A DNA stretch of 64,000 nt from Rhodeus uyekii. Taxonomy: Eukaryota > Chordata > Actinopteri > Cypriniformes > Acheilognathidae. Positions 48,901-62,124 of this stretch are shown in pieces. The notes below the pieces were generated by a model. It was not told where the DNA came from. It did no database searches and was given only the letters and a program-made list of their open reading frames with translations. Position 1 is the first letter of the stretch, and every line of letters starts with the position of its first letter. The translations under genes and the position numbers were made by a program. The stretch is from assembly GCA_037043235.1 (NCBI GenBank), contig JAWRVZ010000055.1, forward strand, positions 124,001-188,000, read 5' to 3'.

Positions 48901-50721
48901 ATATCGGTTTTGCAGATAAATACTGTCTCTACATATCTCTCTGATATCTAAAGTTTCCATTTAACACTTCCAAAGAATGATGAACTCTTTATCCACTACA
49001 GAAGACAAATAATCTTTTTTGTGACTGGAACACCCTGTATTTGCTGCTGTGCCAGGTAAAGATGTTCAAATAAAAATGACTCTGTTGTCCCTCAACATCT
49101 GGGTGATGTTGAGTAATTGAGCTTTATAATAAAACATTATAAATAACATATGCAAAGTCTGCTTATAAACAAAATCAAGTAGTATTTACACGTTTGTGTA
49201 CTCACAGTCACATACAAGATAAAACTGTCCTCTCACTAGTTCACTATGCAAGTAGGTCAATGTTCAGTTCTGATAAAAATAATTATCTAACTTCTTTCTG
49301 TTGCCATTTGGACTTTGACCAAATGTCAAATGCTTGTCAATTCCAAGAATCTTTGCAGAAGCCTCGAAGATAAAAACTATTAAAATATGTGAGAAGTAGA
49401 ATACAGTAAAGCAGGACAATGGACACTAATGTACGAGATCTTCTTGTTGAAATTTGACAAACAAATTGGAAGCAGCTTTGAATGTAAAAATCCAACTTGC
49501 ATCATGCATTTATTTCCCAGGCAGATGTTGCATAATTATTTAGTGCAAAAGGATATGCTTCAACTAAGCAGAGATACTGAACTACTGAAACCAATTTCTC
49601 CATTATAACATGATCAGTGAGGTCTGGTGAAGACAATGAATAAGATCCTCTTTGTAGTGCAGGACATTGGATGGATGGAGCATCCATCCAATGAAGGGTA
49701 AGGGAAACTGGATTGGATGGAGTGACTGGTGTGACCTTAACCAAGCCCGAAAATGTGCAAAAAGCCAAAGCCAAGGCTATGTAATGACATGAACGACCGT
49801 TTCCATTTCCTCTCTGTCTTTTCAATCTTCTTTCCCTTTGTTGGAATCATAAAAAACAACAGATGTTTCCCCTGGGCACTTTCAGAAACTACACCCTATA
49901 GCCTGCTACATTTTTAAACCTATGATCATCTAAGGAACAATACACAGAACACAATATTGTCCCCTTCGTTTTGTGACGTTATACACACACACACACACAC
50001 ACACAAAAAAACAGCAATTTTGACATGTTTTCAGATGTAGTGTTTCCTTGATTGCCAAGACGTAAACGGTGTCAGTTTAAAGTGACACATATTAAGAAAA
50101 TAAGAAACAACCAAAGTAATAATTTTGTGACTATACTATCTTTTATTTAGTCAATTTCCAGTCAATGTCTCTTTAAAGTTTGTCAACGTGTGCAACAATA
50201 AATAGGCAATAGCTATAAATTGTGTTCAGCAATATAAAGAAGTCTGTTTTAATCCAAAAATGTTTAATATGTCATTACAAGAATATTATAAAACATAAAT
50301 CGTAATTTGAGATGATTCAAGTGTTTATTACTTTAAAAACAAGAAGAAGAAGAAATAACGTCCTCTGCGATTCCTTGTTAATATCAAGCGAATGAAAACT
50401 AAAACGAACGATACATAGAGAAGGTTACGATCAATAGATAGGTAATATTGAGGCACAAGCACAGACGTATATTTAAAACATTAGGATGAAACAATATTTA
50501 AAACCACCGTGGGAACTAACAACCTCGTAACGAACAGTTTGTTTCACGTGTTTCTTACCTGTACTGTGAGTTTGTAGACTTGGGTAAACGGTTTTGTCGA
50601 AAAGCCTGATCTCTTTGATATTTTCTTCCTTCTCCAGCAAAACTCTCAACAGGTGCTGCCCAAGGAAACCGCATCCTCCAGTTATCACATAAGTTAACTT
50701 CGACTTCTCACTATTAGACAT
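42975..50721 (-). CDS. hsd3b7: 3-beta-hydroxy-delta5-C27-steroid oxidoreductase (bile acid synthesis)
   Basis: Six coding exons (50721-50559, 48152-47997, 46407-46299, 44574-44475, 43814-43652, 43390-42975) give 368 aa, essentially the human length (369). HSD3B7 is a membrane-bound ER enzyme that oxidises and isomerises 7-alpha-hydroxycholesterol-type C27 sterols early in bile-acid synthesis, using NAD. Seen: the Rossmann dinucleotide motif TGGCGFLG (14-21), the SDR catalytic Tyr158-x3-Lys162 (YPKTK), YTSSMEVVGPN, LRPTGIYGE, GNVAWMHLLAARAL and YKSYEDFNMQFL, and a hydrophobic C-terminal stretch (VPVWVIWFIAW) expected to anchor the protein. The 5' UTR is split (acceptor before 50787). Intron 5 is short and largely filled by a MITE. 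It lies downstream of setd1a in the same orientation, as in human. Confidence 0.96.
43436..43600 (+). mobile_element. Tigger/pogo-like MITE, copy 3 (left half only)
   Basis: Begins CAGTGATCCCTCG after a TA at 43434-43435 and follows copy 2 through gaaccaatcaca..cttgtctgag, then stops. The right half and its inverted end are missing. It occupies most of hsd3b7 intron 5 (43651-43391) and starts about 45 bp from the exon-6 acceptor. Confidence 0.75.
44999..45136 (+). mobile_element. tRNA-derived SINE, copy 2 (hsd3b7 intron 3)
   Basis: B-box gggttcaatcc (45027-45037), body gggaaagcaagaaccg, tail ggataaacatgtctgccaaa followed by tgcataaatgtaaaag. Same family as 11955, 51131 and 52723. Confidence 0.72.
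47500..47871 (+). repeat. Interspersed repeat copy (family A) with internal palindrome
   Basis: Lies in hsd3b7 intron 2. It shares 'gatttctgaaagatcatgtg', 'attcagcatgttacatttta' and 'gcagccttggtgagcatgta' with the copy at 2330-2580. It has a perfect-looking palindrome in the middle, where attttataatatattccatt is followed by its near-inverse around a (TA) centre (about 47690-47770). Confidence 0.6.
49983..50005 (+). repeat. (CA)n microsatellite in hsd3b7 intron 1
   Basis: Uninterrupted CA run followed by an A tract. Confidence 0.9.
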
Positions 50722-51130
50722 GGTGTTACTCCGTTAAATCCTCTCCCGTTATTAAGCGTTTACCGACGACAGTCAAGTTGATTCACTCTGCAAACAAATA
50801 CAAGTATATCGTGACAACAGACAATACAGCCTTCAGAGCAGCGTAAAGATGTCTCCTTAAAAAGACATTGGTAATTTGTGACGGTCTGAAAGTAGTTATA
50901 TGATCTCACTCCTCCTAGTCGTGGTCTGCAACAGAGCCGCCTATCTAAAATAGGAGAGATAGCAACCCACTAACGATCAAAGTTTTACCAGCTTACCAGT
51001 TTTACTGTTCAAATGTGCTTTTTTGACAAATAGTTTACTCGTCCATTCCCTCAGACTTTACCATTTAATCAATAATAATAAATAATTGAGTAACCCATGC
51101 AAATGGGAAATATTCATGGGAAAAATTCCT

Positions 51131-51258
51131 GTCATGGGTTGGATCATGGGTTCGATTCCTAGGGAAAGCAAGAAGTGATTAGAATGTTAATGTGTTTCTT
51201 GAATGCAGTGCACGTCACTCTGGATACAAGCGTCTGCCAAATGCCTAAATATAAAATG
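51131..51258 (+). mobile_element. tRNA-derived SINE, copy 3
   Basis: Best B-box of the four copies (gggttcgattcc, 51148-51159), body agggaaagcaagaagtg, tail tggatacaagcgtctgccaa then atgcctaaat. Lies between hsd3b7 and setd1a. Confidence 0.72.
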
Positions 51259-52722
51259 GTTCCATTGTTCCAGGAGAAATCTGGGGAAAGACTTAAAGGG
51301 TTAATTCTTTGTATAGGCCTAATTATGAATGCATGGCTTTAGGTTTATTGAATGGAATATTGTAGTTTTAAAAAAGTTAATCATTTGTCAGACATGGTGT
51401 GCACATGTCAAGAGGGTGACTGAAATGAATGGGAAAACATGGTGATTGGTGATTAACTGGAGTTAATTTGATTTAGTTTATTAGTGTCTTATGTAATGTA
51501 ATTTGTCTATTTGAATTGCAAAACTCGCAAGTCCATATCAAGACATGAATTCAGTCACACATAACACAAGTCGAAATTTGAGTGATTCGTGATGAATGAT
51601 TTGGGCTGCACTGTAATTTGCTAAATGACAAAGTCTGTACGTACAGTTAAAAATTAGCAATGATTATAACTGTAATCACAAATCCAATTTCATGTCAAGG
51701 ACAACACAATTTAGCCCGTATCAAATTGAATTTAACCTGTTAAAACAGAACATGTGACAACCAACGTGGAGAGAAAACAGTCTGTTACTTTATGAACTTT
51801 ATAAAATACATCAAATAACCCTACCAGCACTTTAAGTTGGGCAATAAAACTGCTTCTGTTTGCATAATGCTGCATGGGGCAAAAAACTACCCGAAAGGAA
51901 AATTAAGCAAGAGAATTGGTGTAGCAAAACAGCAGTTGGGCTGTATTACCAAAATGGGCTGTATTACAAAATATAAACTCTTGAGCGAATGAGGCAACAC
52001 TAGCCTCGGGTTGAAAACCTTTCCCAAAATATATACACATTTGAAGCCAACTTGGACATGTGATGCAGGAGATAGTTTTAAATAGCCGTTATGGAATATA
52101 TAGCTTAAATAATAACATTTGATCTTGTGTATAAGGTGCAGGCTTGATGAATTAGGCATCTGTTCATTTAATGTATAGTTTGAGTTTGTCATATCAAGTA
52201 AGCTATACTTTATAATAAAACATATACTAGGTTCAGATGACAGTTAAGAAGAAAGACTATAAGAAGAAATAGAGGGGCATTGTATTGAAATATATAAGGT
52301 ATCAGTGGATTTTTTTTGTTTGTTCATTTTTAATTGGAGAAGTAATGCATTACAATATTGCATTACTCCCTTAAAAAATGAACTAAATGCGTTACTTGGT
52401 TACTTTTTAAGAAAATACGTTACTTTAGAGTTATTTTTCTCAACTAGTCTGGACTTGTTTTTGTTGTTAATGACAAAACATTTCTATTTTTGGGTAAGTG
52501 TAAAGACCCTTTCACACCAAAATGTAAATAATAAGGTTGAAGGAAATGTAGATTGACACGTGTACAGTTGAGCTCAAACAAACCTTTCAGTTGCTGCCAT
52601 TCACAGGAGAAGAATGTTTGACACTTCACCAATAAAAACAAAATATCTAAAATGATTTTACTTATGGTTTAACTGAATCATCCAAGGTCTGCAGAAAGTA
52701 CATTGGTCAATAAAGCTTTCCT

Positions 52723-52838
52723 GTAGCTCAATCAGTAGAGGATTGGTCCCAGGGAAAGTAAGAACTGATTCAATGTGTTCCTTGGATGCAATCTAAGTCG
52801 CTTTGGATAAAAGCTGTCAAACGCATTAATGTAAAGTG
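52723..52838 (+). mobile_element. tRNA-derived SINE, copy 4
   Basis: An A-box-like tagctcaatcagtagagga, body cccagggaaagtaagaactg, and tail gtcgctttggataaaagctg. The B-box region is shortened. It sits inside a stretch with gcgttacttggttac/agttacttggaa words at both sides (52350-52440 and 53060-53130), which looks like an older repeat that it interrupted. Confidence 0.65.
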
Positions 52839-55800
52839 AGATTAAATGCATAAAATATTAGTTTTATTTAACATATTTATTTATTGGAAATTAGCGTATA
52901 TTTTGATTTTGACTGATTTTAGTCATTTTGAGGAACTACTATAAGGGACAGTCATGGCACTGACAGTCAAGACACTGAACCGCACGCATTGATCTGGTTA
53001 TGTATCATGGTTTGCACAGTAAATCTGATTATTTGTTGTAAATTTAAAAGTAATGTCTTACGTTACTAGTTACTTGGAAAAAGTAATCTAATTACATAAT
53101 TCGCATTACTTTTAATACGTTACTCACAACACTGGCTATATCTAAAGTTTTGCAATACCCCGATGAACTGCAGTTATTTGTGCTTCTCTCTTTCATTTCT
53201 CAGTTCAAATTAAATAAGCTAGATAAGGTTATTGAATTGCTGAAGTTTTAATAACATTCCAGAAATGCCTTCATGACTGACTGCAGATGGATCAATGAGA
53301 TGGTGCATTTTTGTATTTAAAGATGCATTAATAATGACTTGAACACCCCTCTTCTACGATGAACTTCTTCTCAATTAAAATAAATGTAATTTTCCACCAA
53401 ATTAAAGTCAGTGGGGTAATAAATCAGCATTCAAGAAGCCAAGTTTACTTTTAGCGACTTTTTTTTTAGGTCAAATGTAGGATCCCCAAGAAACAGCTTG
53501 ATATTCATGGCTCAAAATTGATATTTTACTTACCGTCACTTAACTATTCAAGGTGTATTACATTTATTGTTGTTCGGATACACCACCTGACATCTAAGGA
53601 AACACATATCAAATACACGTATATCAAAACAATGTTTATCAAAATAATGTATATAATGTTATGTATAAATATGTAATATATAGATATATAGATATGTAAA
53701 AACAAATATTCAGCCTAAATACGAATGTGGAACATACCCTTTAAATTAGACTGTTAAAAGATTTACCCTCATCATGGTCTCCTTGCATATCATTGACCCA
53801 CTTAACGTTATCGTAATTGGTTTTTTTTTTTTTCATTTTACGTACACAATGCGGTTCACAACGGTTCCAGAGATCGTGAATGCATTTGCCACCCGTGACT
53901 CGGAAACATCCGCCGATCAACCGAAAGCCTGCACGTTTTCCACTGTCGAACAATTACGATCAGGTGCACTCGACGTCATACAGACACTTCCGTCAGTCGT
54001 GTCCTCCGCTGTCATTGAAGCTGCTTTTTTTCTGTAAACAGACCGTTACATTCTATAGACATTAAGAACATTAGAACAATGCCCGCTGCACTGGGAACAA
54101 ATGTCAATTGTATAATGGCTATAATGTTCTGAAATAAAAGCCTTCGAAGCGAAACGTCATCGGAATGAATGAATGAATGGAGTTGTTCCTGTCCAGGCGT
54201 CCTGTCTTTACCGCAAACACCGTAGGTTCTCGAGCACTTCAACACGGAAGCCGCTCAGATTTCCTCTGCAGAATAAATGAGTGCTGTTTCAGTTCAGTGG
54301 TATAACGTTTCGGAAGAGTTTCCGCGAAACCCTATCCGGTGTCCTTTGTGTCCACAACACAAAGTCAGATGACTGAAGCTGACCGTTCCTCAGGATCTTT
54401 CTCATCAGTTCAATTTACCAGAAGGCAGTGACATTTCACACAGCAGGAATGCACACTATTGGGAACATAAAAAAAAAAACTAAATTTAACCACCTAACCC
54501 ATTTTCTCCTCCTGTCTCTCTCTTTTCCTATTCTCACATCTTTGCATCAACGCCTTGACAAAGTGATTATCTTATCTTAATTAATAGATTATCTTAATCA
54601 GGTGGTACACACATACAAACACACACATCAATTTACCCCTTACCTCTGCAAATTTCCTCATTTTCTTCAATAAATCCAGTGAGCTCAACCTTGCTGTTTT
54701 GATTTCCTGTGTACTTCTGGAGGTTTGCATCTTCCTCTTTGCAAGCTGCATGCTTCCGCATGCAACAGCGCAAAGAGGAACACGGTAAAGGAGGTTAAAG
54801 AGGTTATTGATAACCTCAGTGGAACAAAACACATCAGTCTATGATTTACATCTGTAACAATAGTCCAAATCTACAACAATCTGATTCTGAAGACAAAGTT
54901 TGGAAATGCCACTCAATTACCTGCTATTGCCTCTTTCAACAGAAGGAGATGCTTATCTAATTCAGTCTTGCTGGTCATCTTTTTATTAATTTTATAGTTC
55001 TGCCTTTAAGGTGATTCACACACATACCCCGCTGAAGTACTTAATTTAACGGTTAATCCTTTTTTGATAGACTACGATTACTTGGGGCTTGTAGCACTAA
55101 CAATATTAAGCTTATCTTTGACAGAGCAATGATAGACTTCGCTTTACAAAACCATCAATTTGATTGGGAGCCTAAAGGTGAATATGAAAACGCAAATAAC
55201 TCAGCAGCAGGAAAAACTATGGGAATACAGACATGTAACAACCTGCCAGATATTTTTAAAGAAGAATGTTACAGCAGGCCGATATTATTTTGCTTAACAC
55301 CACATTTGTTGTATTCTGAGTATGTGTTGATGAACCCTTAAATGCTTCCGGTGTCATTTCCACAGAGAAGGAGCCCCAACGGTGCCTCTCTGCTCATGCC
55401 TGAATCTAACAAAGCTGGATCATTTATAAACTATGTAATGTATGACGCAACTATCTTTAATGGGGGGCACAAGCACACACACCTTCACGGGTTTCAGTTC
55501 ATACTCTGAAAAACGAGGAAAGAAAATCTGAATTATTTTTTAAAAAATATTTTAATGCACCATTAATAAAGGGTCCAACGCATTAATACAAGAGAAATAT
55601 TGCAAATAATATTAAAACTTTAAACCAAATTAAAAGGAAAAAACAACAAAAACAAAACAAATAAGATAACTGAATGATAGGTATGTACAATTATTTTCTT
55701 GCAATGGGAAGTAGGAAAAGGATGAACATATTTACAGACTAGAACCAGTGTGTTTCTACGAGAAACAAACACCTCTACAATATTTACATGTAATTCTTTT

Positions 55801-57117
55801 GAACTTTTTTGTCCTTTTTGTTTTTTTTATGGTTACACTTCAGTGGATCAGTTTTAACTGAAAGACTGCAATAAATCTACATATTTTACAGGTCTTCCTC
55901 TCAAAGGAACAGAGTGCTGGCAAGGCCCTCAGACAAAATGGGGGAAAAGGGAAGCAAAGTAATGCCAACATGTCAATTTATGGCAGAGTGAAGAGACATA
56001 AATGACCAGTAATACAAAAGGGCAGACTAAATGGAACAGACACCCGTTTTAGTGAATCGTTGAACACATGAACATCTATCAGAGGACTGGTGACATATTT
56101 TGTTGAAACATGCACACACAAATTCAGATTTATCAAGCTCTGCATGTGTATACATATATATGTGTCCCCATTCATCCACATTTTTCAGTGGTCCACTAAA
56201 ATATCAAAGAAAATCCAATTAATAATTCCATCCTTCTGCTAAAATATCAATGTGCATATATTTTAGCACATCAAATAGACAACCTCATCTGTCCTGTCTT
56301 TATATTGCTAAAAACTACGGATGAATGGATTATGACTTCATGTAAGGGGTGTTTTAAAATGATGGGAGGTGCATGTTAACCTCTATAATAACTGTGTTGT
56401 TACAGGACACTAGCAATGTAACAACTAATTTATGAAAATAAAATAATATACAAATGTAACTTATAATACAATTTTTTTTAAAGTAATAGAATACCAACAT
56501 GTAATGCTGGAAATAGGGACATTTTTAAATTAAGATCGGTTCATCTCAGAGGAAGTTTCGAAAAGAAACGTGCGTCAAAACAAATGACATGAAAGGACAG
56601 GCATCGGAACAGGGATAATAAATAAACTAAAATTAGTACCCTCTCTCTCACACAACAGGGGTGCAGCATTATTAAAGTCTTAAAGCCGTGTTCTTAGGTA
56701 GGTCTTTAAAAGTCGTCCTTGAAAAAAAAGACCCAGCACTTTCAGGGTACCACTGTCACATGTTGTGCAGAAGTGAGCGGAATATGTGTGTGCGCAGTTG
56801 ATTAATAGCTGTACTTCAAAGCATATACCTTGGCAAAACAACACCACCAGACACAGCTGCAACAGAAAGAATGAAATTAGATAAGGGCCTGTTAGGAGGG
56901 GGGGGGGGGGACTTCAGAGGTGGAACTCAGGGTGTTGCGGCAGTGCTGAGATCCATTTGACCCTGGGCTAAACATCTGATTGAACATCTCAACACTTGTG
57001 TGTCTGTATAGAAGCTTTTTAAAGAGTCTGACCTTCACACACTACCTAGGTTTTTGTGCGCTCTGAGAAAAATCGCTTGTGTGGCACGTCTTGTATCGGG
57101 GAAAGACCAGGACACTT

Positions 57118-60100
57118 TTAGTTGAGGGTTCCTCTGCAGTTCTCTGTGCCACACAGACATGGGATTTTGTTCTCTTCAATTGGGAACTTGTAATCATATG
57201 TGATCTCCTCGTTCACACCGATAGGCTGCTTAGAGTATATGACGATCTTCTTCTGGGACTCGATGGTGATCACTTTGGCGTAACAGTTGGGCTGTGAGAA
57301 AGAACATGAAATTGTGAATAAACATGGGTTTCTTGAATCATGTTCCTTCCCATAGGAGATCTGGAAATTCTTTAATGTTCTGTTTGCTCCACTGCATAGC
57401 TCTGTTGGGTATCTATTTAACTAAATCTATGAGCTCATTTTCATGATCACCATGGTGCAAACACAAATTCCATTGACAGATGGAGGAACAAAAGCGTGCA
57501 TTTTTCTTTGCTTTTATAGAATAAGTAAAGACCAGGTGCAACTTTATGCAGGTCTAATCAAGCAATAAATCAGCAAATCCAGCAGCTGCATGGTATCATA
57601 TATGAGAGGACAAAACTCTTGTCAAAAATAAGAGTTCTAGTCCAGTTGGGATGGTATTCTTGGGAAATGTGTACATGCTATGTGTCACTTACCCGTATGC
57701 GTCTTATCACAATAATCACTGTGATACCCATAAATGGAAAAACGAGCAAGCAAGTCACAACGAGCAAGAAATCAACCGTTAAAAAAAAATAACTTGAAAA
57801 AATAAAGAGAACGCAAAAGCTTGTAATAAAACGAAAATCAATATTGGTTTTGCTTTTCAGTGAAGGGTCCGATTACGGAATCCACTGCGGTTTCAATACA
57901 TATAAAATTTGAGTGATTTGTGATAAGTGATTTATAATCAAGTTACTGATTTAGAATTTAAGGTTTTGAATGACTTCTTCAAATTTATATACACTTCAGT
58001 CTGTCACCTACATGACCAATTCATAGTTAAAGCATTTACTTTACTTTTCTATATACAAACACTAAAGAATGATGATGAATATCGTCTGAACCTCTCAATG
58101 AGAGAAAGAACATGTTATCGCTGAGAGACTTTCCTGTTGATAGTTAGAGCCTGGGTCAACTTCAACCTTGAAGTAGTGGTGTCTATTTATGTACAATAGT
58201 GTTCTGTGCAGCTCCGTTACTGGGTGCTGGTGGACAACTGGCATTTTGAAGGCCTGAAAATGCCTTGTCATGACCTAGAAAGATATCATGTACCTAAATC
58301 CAGAGTCCAAGCATCAGCATCTTGATGGATGGAGAGCTGCTTCTGACTATCTGCCCTTGTGTAGAAGATTACTAATTTTGTCTATCAGAATCAGCCAATC
58401 AGAATCGTGTAACCTGAAGTATGTAGTTAGTAGAATCTGTTGAGTATAATAAGGAACTCCTACTGAGACTTGAAGCTGGCTTCCACAAACTTTCTTCAAT
58501 TGATTGCCCTTCTATAAATTCCCCTGCATCAGAAATGTTGAGAACTGAGGGATTTGAAATGCTGTAAAAGTGGCATGGAGATAGTGTTTTTATTAATCAA
58601 AAGGTGACTAATGTATTGAATTAAAAAGATAAATTGCCATTTGTAACTCTCAAACCAAGTTATTTTGAAGGGTCATTAAATTACGATTGTTGTAGCGCTG
58701 TGCTGGAACTTATTTTCAACAAAGTACCATGTCTATTAATGGGTGTACATACCGTAATGTCCTTAGCGAGTCACCTTGAGATCTTTTCCAATTAAATTAG
58801 TTGTCTCTTAAGCCTTGTAATGAGTGTGTCATGAGCAGTAGGAAAACCTATCTTTCCTTTTTTAGTTATGAGAAAGAACCATATTCACACAGAGCTGAAA
58901 CAACCAAAACAATGTTCTTCTGCAAAATGCAAGCAGTTTTGTTTTGTAACTGCTAGATGGCCAAAATGAACAGAGTGAACCTTTAAATCAATCTAATGCA
59001 TGTCAGAAGAAGAGAACTAAATGCAGTACATGATGTCAGACATAACTTTCTGTGCACACAAGACAGCCAACTCTCAAACAGTGCACTGAATTGAGTTCCA
59101 CCTCATTTTCTCGCTTGAACAAGCATATACACACAAAACTGTCAAAATGCCTGTCTGGGTAAGCATCCTTGTAAACACAGTTGGTTATGTCTTATGTGAA
59201 TGTAAACAGTTTAGAAAATGTGTATCAGTATAGATTTATTGGATCTGTGCATTAGGTCTTAAAAATGACAGTAGGCTAATAAACCTGCTGCTGTCTGCGT
59301 CATTAATGTTATTTTTTTGGTAATAATAAAAAAAAGAAAAAAAGACAAAAGAGAAAAATCACTCACTGCTCAAAATCACTGACTGAATAGCATGTACCTG
59401 AATAATACTGTTAGACTTACCTGAACACCTTAAAGCACTGTTTATTTTATTTGCATCTTTGGTCTATTGTATTTATTTATGCTGTTGCTTGTACTTTATT
59501 TATTCGTTCTCGTTTAATTTGATTGTAGAGCTGCTTCAGTTTAATTCTATATTGATGGTGGGTGTATTTAAAGGCACTCCAAAAACAAGCATCCATTCAC
59601 ATCGGGAGTGGCAGCAATATGTTTATCAGAGGTCATGTGGCATAATTGAGATATATGGATATGTATGCATACTTACTGTGCAACAGTGGTTAATAAACCG
59701 AGCCAAGTTGCCACACTTGGTGGCGTCAATGATGGTGTCATGATCGACACGGAATAGGTAGCTGCTCCCAATGCCTTCCTCGGCGTACCGCTTCTCTCGA
59801 TTATCAGCCACCATCTTCAATTGGACCAACAAGCACAATCTTTTAACATCAACAAGCACACGTTCCTCAAGAAGAACCAAACTCACTTCCTAGTATAAAT
59901 CCTTCTAATAGCTGTTACTTATACTACATCTACAATGCTTACCTGTCTGATATTCTGTCCCACATATTCAATGACCATCTCATCTGCAGCAATGGGTTCC
60001 ATGGCAAACAAGCCCCATTCGTGGATGCGGCTGCGTCCAAACCTCAGCTTCTTCTTACGGAACTGCAAGCAGAATTTAAGCATAAATTTGATATAAACAC

Positions 60101-62124
60101 GTATAGGATAGGCTGCTGACAGGCACAAGAATATTTTATGCATATTAACTAGAATTTAGTCATATACAGATTGAATCAACACAATTAAGGTACTGTTTGG
60201 TGTATTAAAATTCTAAGATAGATGGCTTTATTACTCTTTCTTTGCATCAAACAGAAACCTTTTATTCGTCACCTTTTATTCTACTGTTCTTGAACGTTGT
60301 CTCTTATGTTCACTGAGGCAGCATTTATTTGATCCAAATATACAGTGAAAAAAAATGTATACTGTGAAGTATTACATTGTGTTGAATGCAGAATTCATCA
60401 TTATGAATTATGCTGTGAATTTCATGTATGTCATGTATATTTTTGAGTAAACCATGACTTTTTTCCCCTTAGCATTTATTTGAAATATAAATATTTTGTA
60501 AAATTATTAATGTGTTTACTGTGTATCTCCTGGACAATAAACCAACAAAACACATACCCGCCATTTACAAACAAACATTGTGTCCAATGAGTCCTTTCCT
60601 CAAAGAAAAGAGTTTATCTTTCGACACATGAACTCAATGTCGAAGAGCTCACATTGCTCAACAACCAAAACACTTGATAAGGAGCTCGTCAGGGTCACTG
60701 ACACAGGAGTCAGCAGTGTTTATAACCTGCTTGGACGGTATAAATCACTCTATAAAGGGTACAAACAGACCGATCAGGTGAATGTGCCCTCAGACGCCAT
60801 CCATTACACGGCATTGACCTTACTCTGTCAAACATTAAATAGAATGCTATTAATTACTGCACTAAAAAGCTGAAGGGAGATCATGGAATTGAAGGAGTGG
60901 CAAGGTCATTGTAATCAAAGGGTTGATCGCATGATGGTGTTGATAGTATGGTCGTGTGAATGAACTGGAGAACTTTACCTTCAACTGGTTGAGTTTCAAC
61001 AGGTCTGAGTCCATCACTGCTTGAGTGCCAATAGCACTGAGGAGACGCCGCTGCTCGGAGCGCCTTTCAGACAGCAGACGATTCGAGCCCTGTGTTGAAG
61101 ACAGAGAGAGTGAGAGCTGCTCAGATGGATACAAACTTAAGAAATATATTGTCTGCCATACTAATGCGGAACAAAGACATTTTATGCAAAGTAATGAGTA
61201 GTATTGTCAAAAACGTATTTGCAGTAGCATAACTACATATTTTCACACACAAAAACAAACAAACATGAATAAAGCTTTATTTAAAAGTTCAACACGCGTG
61301 TGAATTGTTAAAATGTAAAGTAAACCTACTGCAGTATCATAGTCCCCAACTTCCTGCACAGTCACTGGCTGGTCTAGCTCAAGGTAGACATCTTTTTCCT
61401 TGCGGCTGATGGCGTAGTAGCCTTCACTGCGAGCACAGCCGGTGACATGCTCTCTTAGCTGTCCATCTGCAGTCTTCTTCTTCCGCCGGGGGTTTGGGAT
61501 GTTGGTGAGTGCAGGCAAGAGGTTAAGGAGCAAAACTTGGGTGAAATCAACCGAAAAATTTCCCCTTCCCCTTACTTAATGCCTTTAGTAGGCATTTAGA
61601 CTTCTAGCACACTCAATAAACTTGGTATAGTGGTACTGCTTAAACTGTTGGTTAGTGTATGAACAATAAAAGCATCTGATTTTGCTAGTATATATACACA
61701 ATGAAATTTGTTCTTAAGCAGCTGTAAGGATATTGGTATGAGGGACCCAGTGGGTGTCGTTGAGCCAGTCGGTGCCATGGTCATCTTGCAGCAGTTTTTC
61801 GTAGGTGCTCTTCAGGAGTCTCAAATCTTCCTGGTCCAGGCCAGTGTTCCAGATGTCATACAGGATGGTCATCTGCTCAAACTCACTGCGATTCTTGTAA
61901 GAGGGAAGGGGTATAGCAGCTGCCACGGGCACATGTTTGGAACGCCTCTGAGTCGAAGGGGTCAAGCCAGCTTCCTGAAGAAAAAGTCGTTCGCTCTTTC
62001 TAACCTCTTCCTTTTCAAACTCCAGTGATCTCTCTAGACCAAAATATGAGTCTCCAGAGTCAGAGCTGGAGCTGGAAAGCTCACCAGACTCCAACTGCTC
62101 CACATCCACATCTTCTTCGAAATC
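57118..62124 (-). CDS. setd1a: Histone H3K4 methyltransferase SETD1A, C-terminal part (gene continues past the window)
   Basis: Six in-phase 3' exons (62124-61734, 61508-61330, 61089-60979, 60062-59943, 59814-59677, 57291-57118) encode the last 370 aa. SETD1A is the catalytic subunit of a COMPASS complex that methylates H3K4 at promoters. Seen in order: an acidic/Ser stretch (ESGELSSSSSDSGDSYFGLE); EQMTILYDIWNTGLD and DDHGTDWLNDTHWV; a WDR5-binding Win motif (CARSEGYY); RRSEQRRLLSAIGTQAVMDS; the SET domain from KKKLRFGRSRIHEWGLF through FINHCC and EEITYDYKF; and the post-SET CLCGTENCRGTLN. Catalytic and zinc-ligand residues look intact. The 5' exons, with the RRM and N-SET start, are off the right edge. 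SETD1B is the close alternative; the neighbour hsd3b7 favours SETD1A. The second intron is an AT-AC intron (separate entry). Confidence 0.92.
60315..60385 (-). repeat. Interspersed repeat fragment (family A), inverted
   Basis: ggcagcatttatttgatcca and the following atacagtgaaaaa are the reverse orientation of the tail of the repeat seen at 2330 and 47500. Lies in a setd1a intron. Confidence 0.5.
61509..61733 (-). other. U12-type AT-AC intron of setd1a
   Basis: No GT donor or AG acceptor joins these two exons in frame. Reading the minus strand, the upstream exon ends CATACCA at 61734 and is followed by ATATCCTTAC, the U12 5' splice consensus. The intron ends with TCCTTAAC (61529-61522, a U12 branch site) and an AC acceptor at 61510-61509, 13-14 nt after the branch A. 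The join gives HTITNIPNP, as expected of SETD1. Length 225 nt, phase 1. Confidence 0.88.

Larger units (their letters stand above)
50800..57117. other. Intergenic region between hsd3b7 and setd1a, including the setd1a 3' UTR
   Basis: Holds SINE copies 3 and 4 and a GC-richer stretch at about 53840-54360. That stretch has a good minus-strand donor (TTTGCG|GTAAAG, exon end 54212) that could close a remote non-coding first exon of hsd3b7. The setd1a 3' UTR probably runs from 57117 to about 55530, with ATTAAA on the minus strand at 55556-55551 as a candidate signal. No coding gene supported; the open frames near 53.8-54.2 kb lack recognisable domains. Confidence 0.4.

Noticed and set aside
53741..54245. 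Overlapping open frames on both strands
   Set aside because: No domain or consistent splice structure; treated as a GC-richer non-coding patch.
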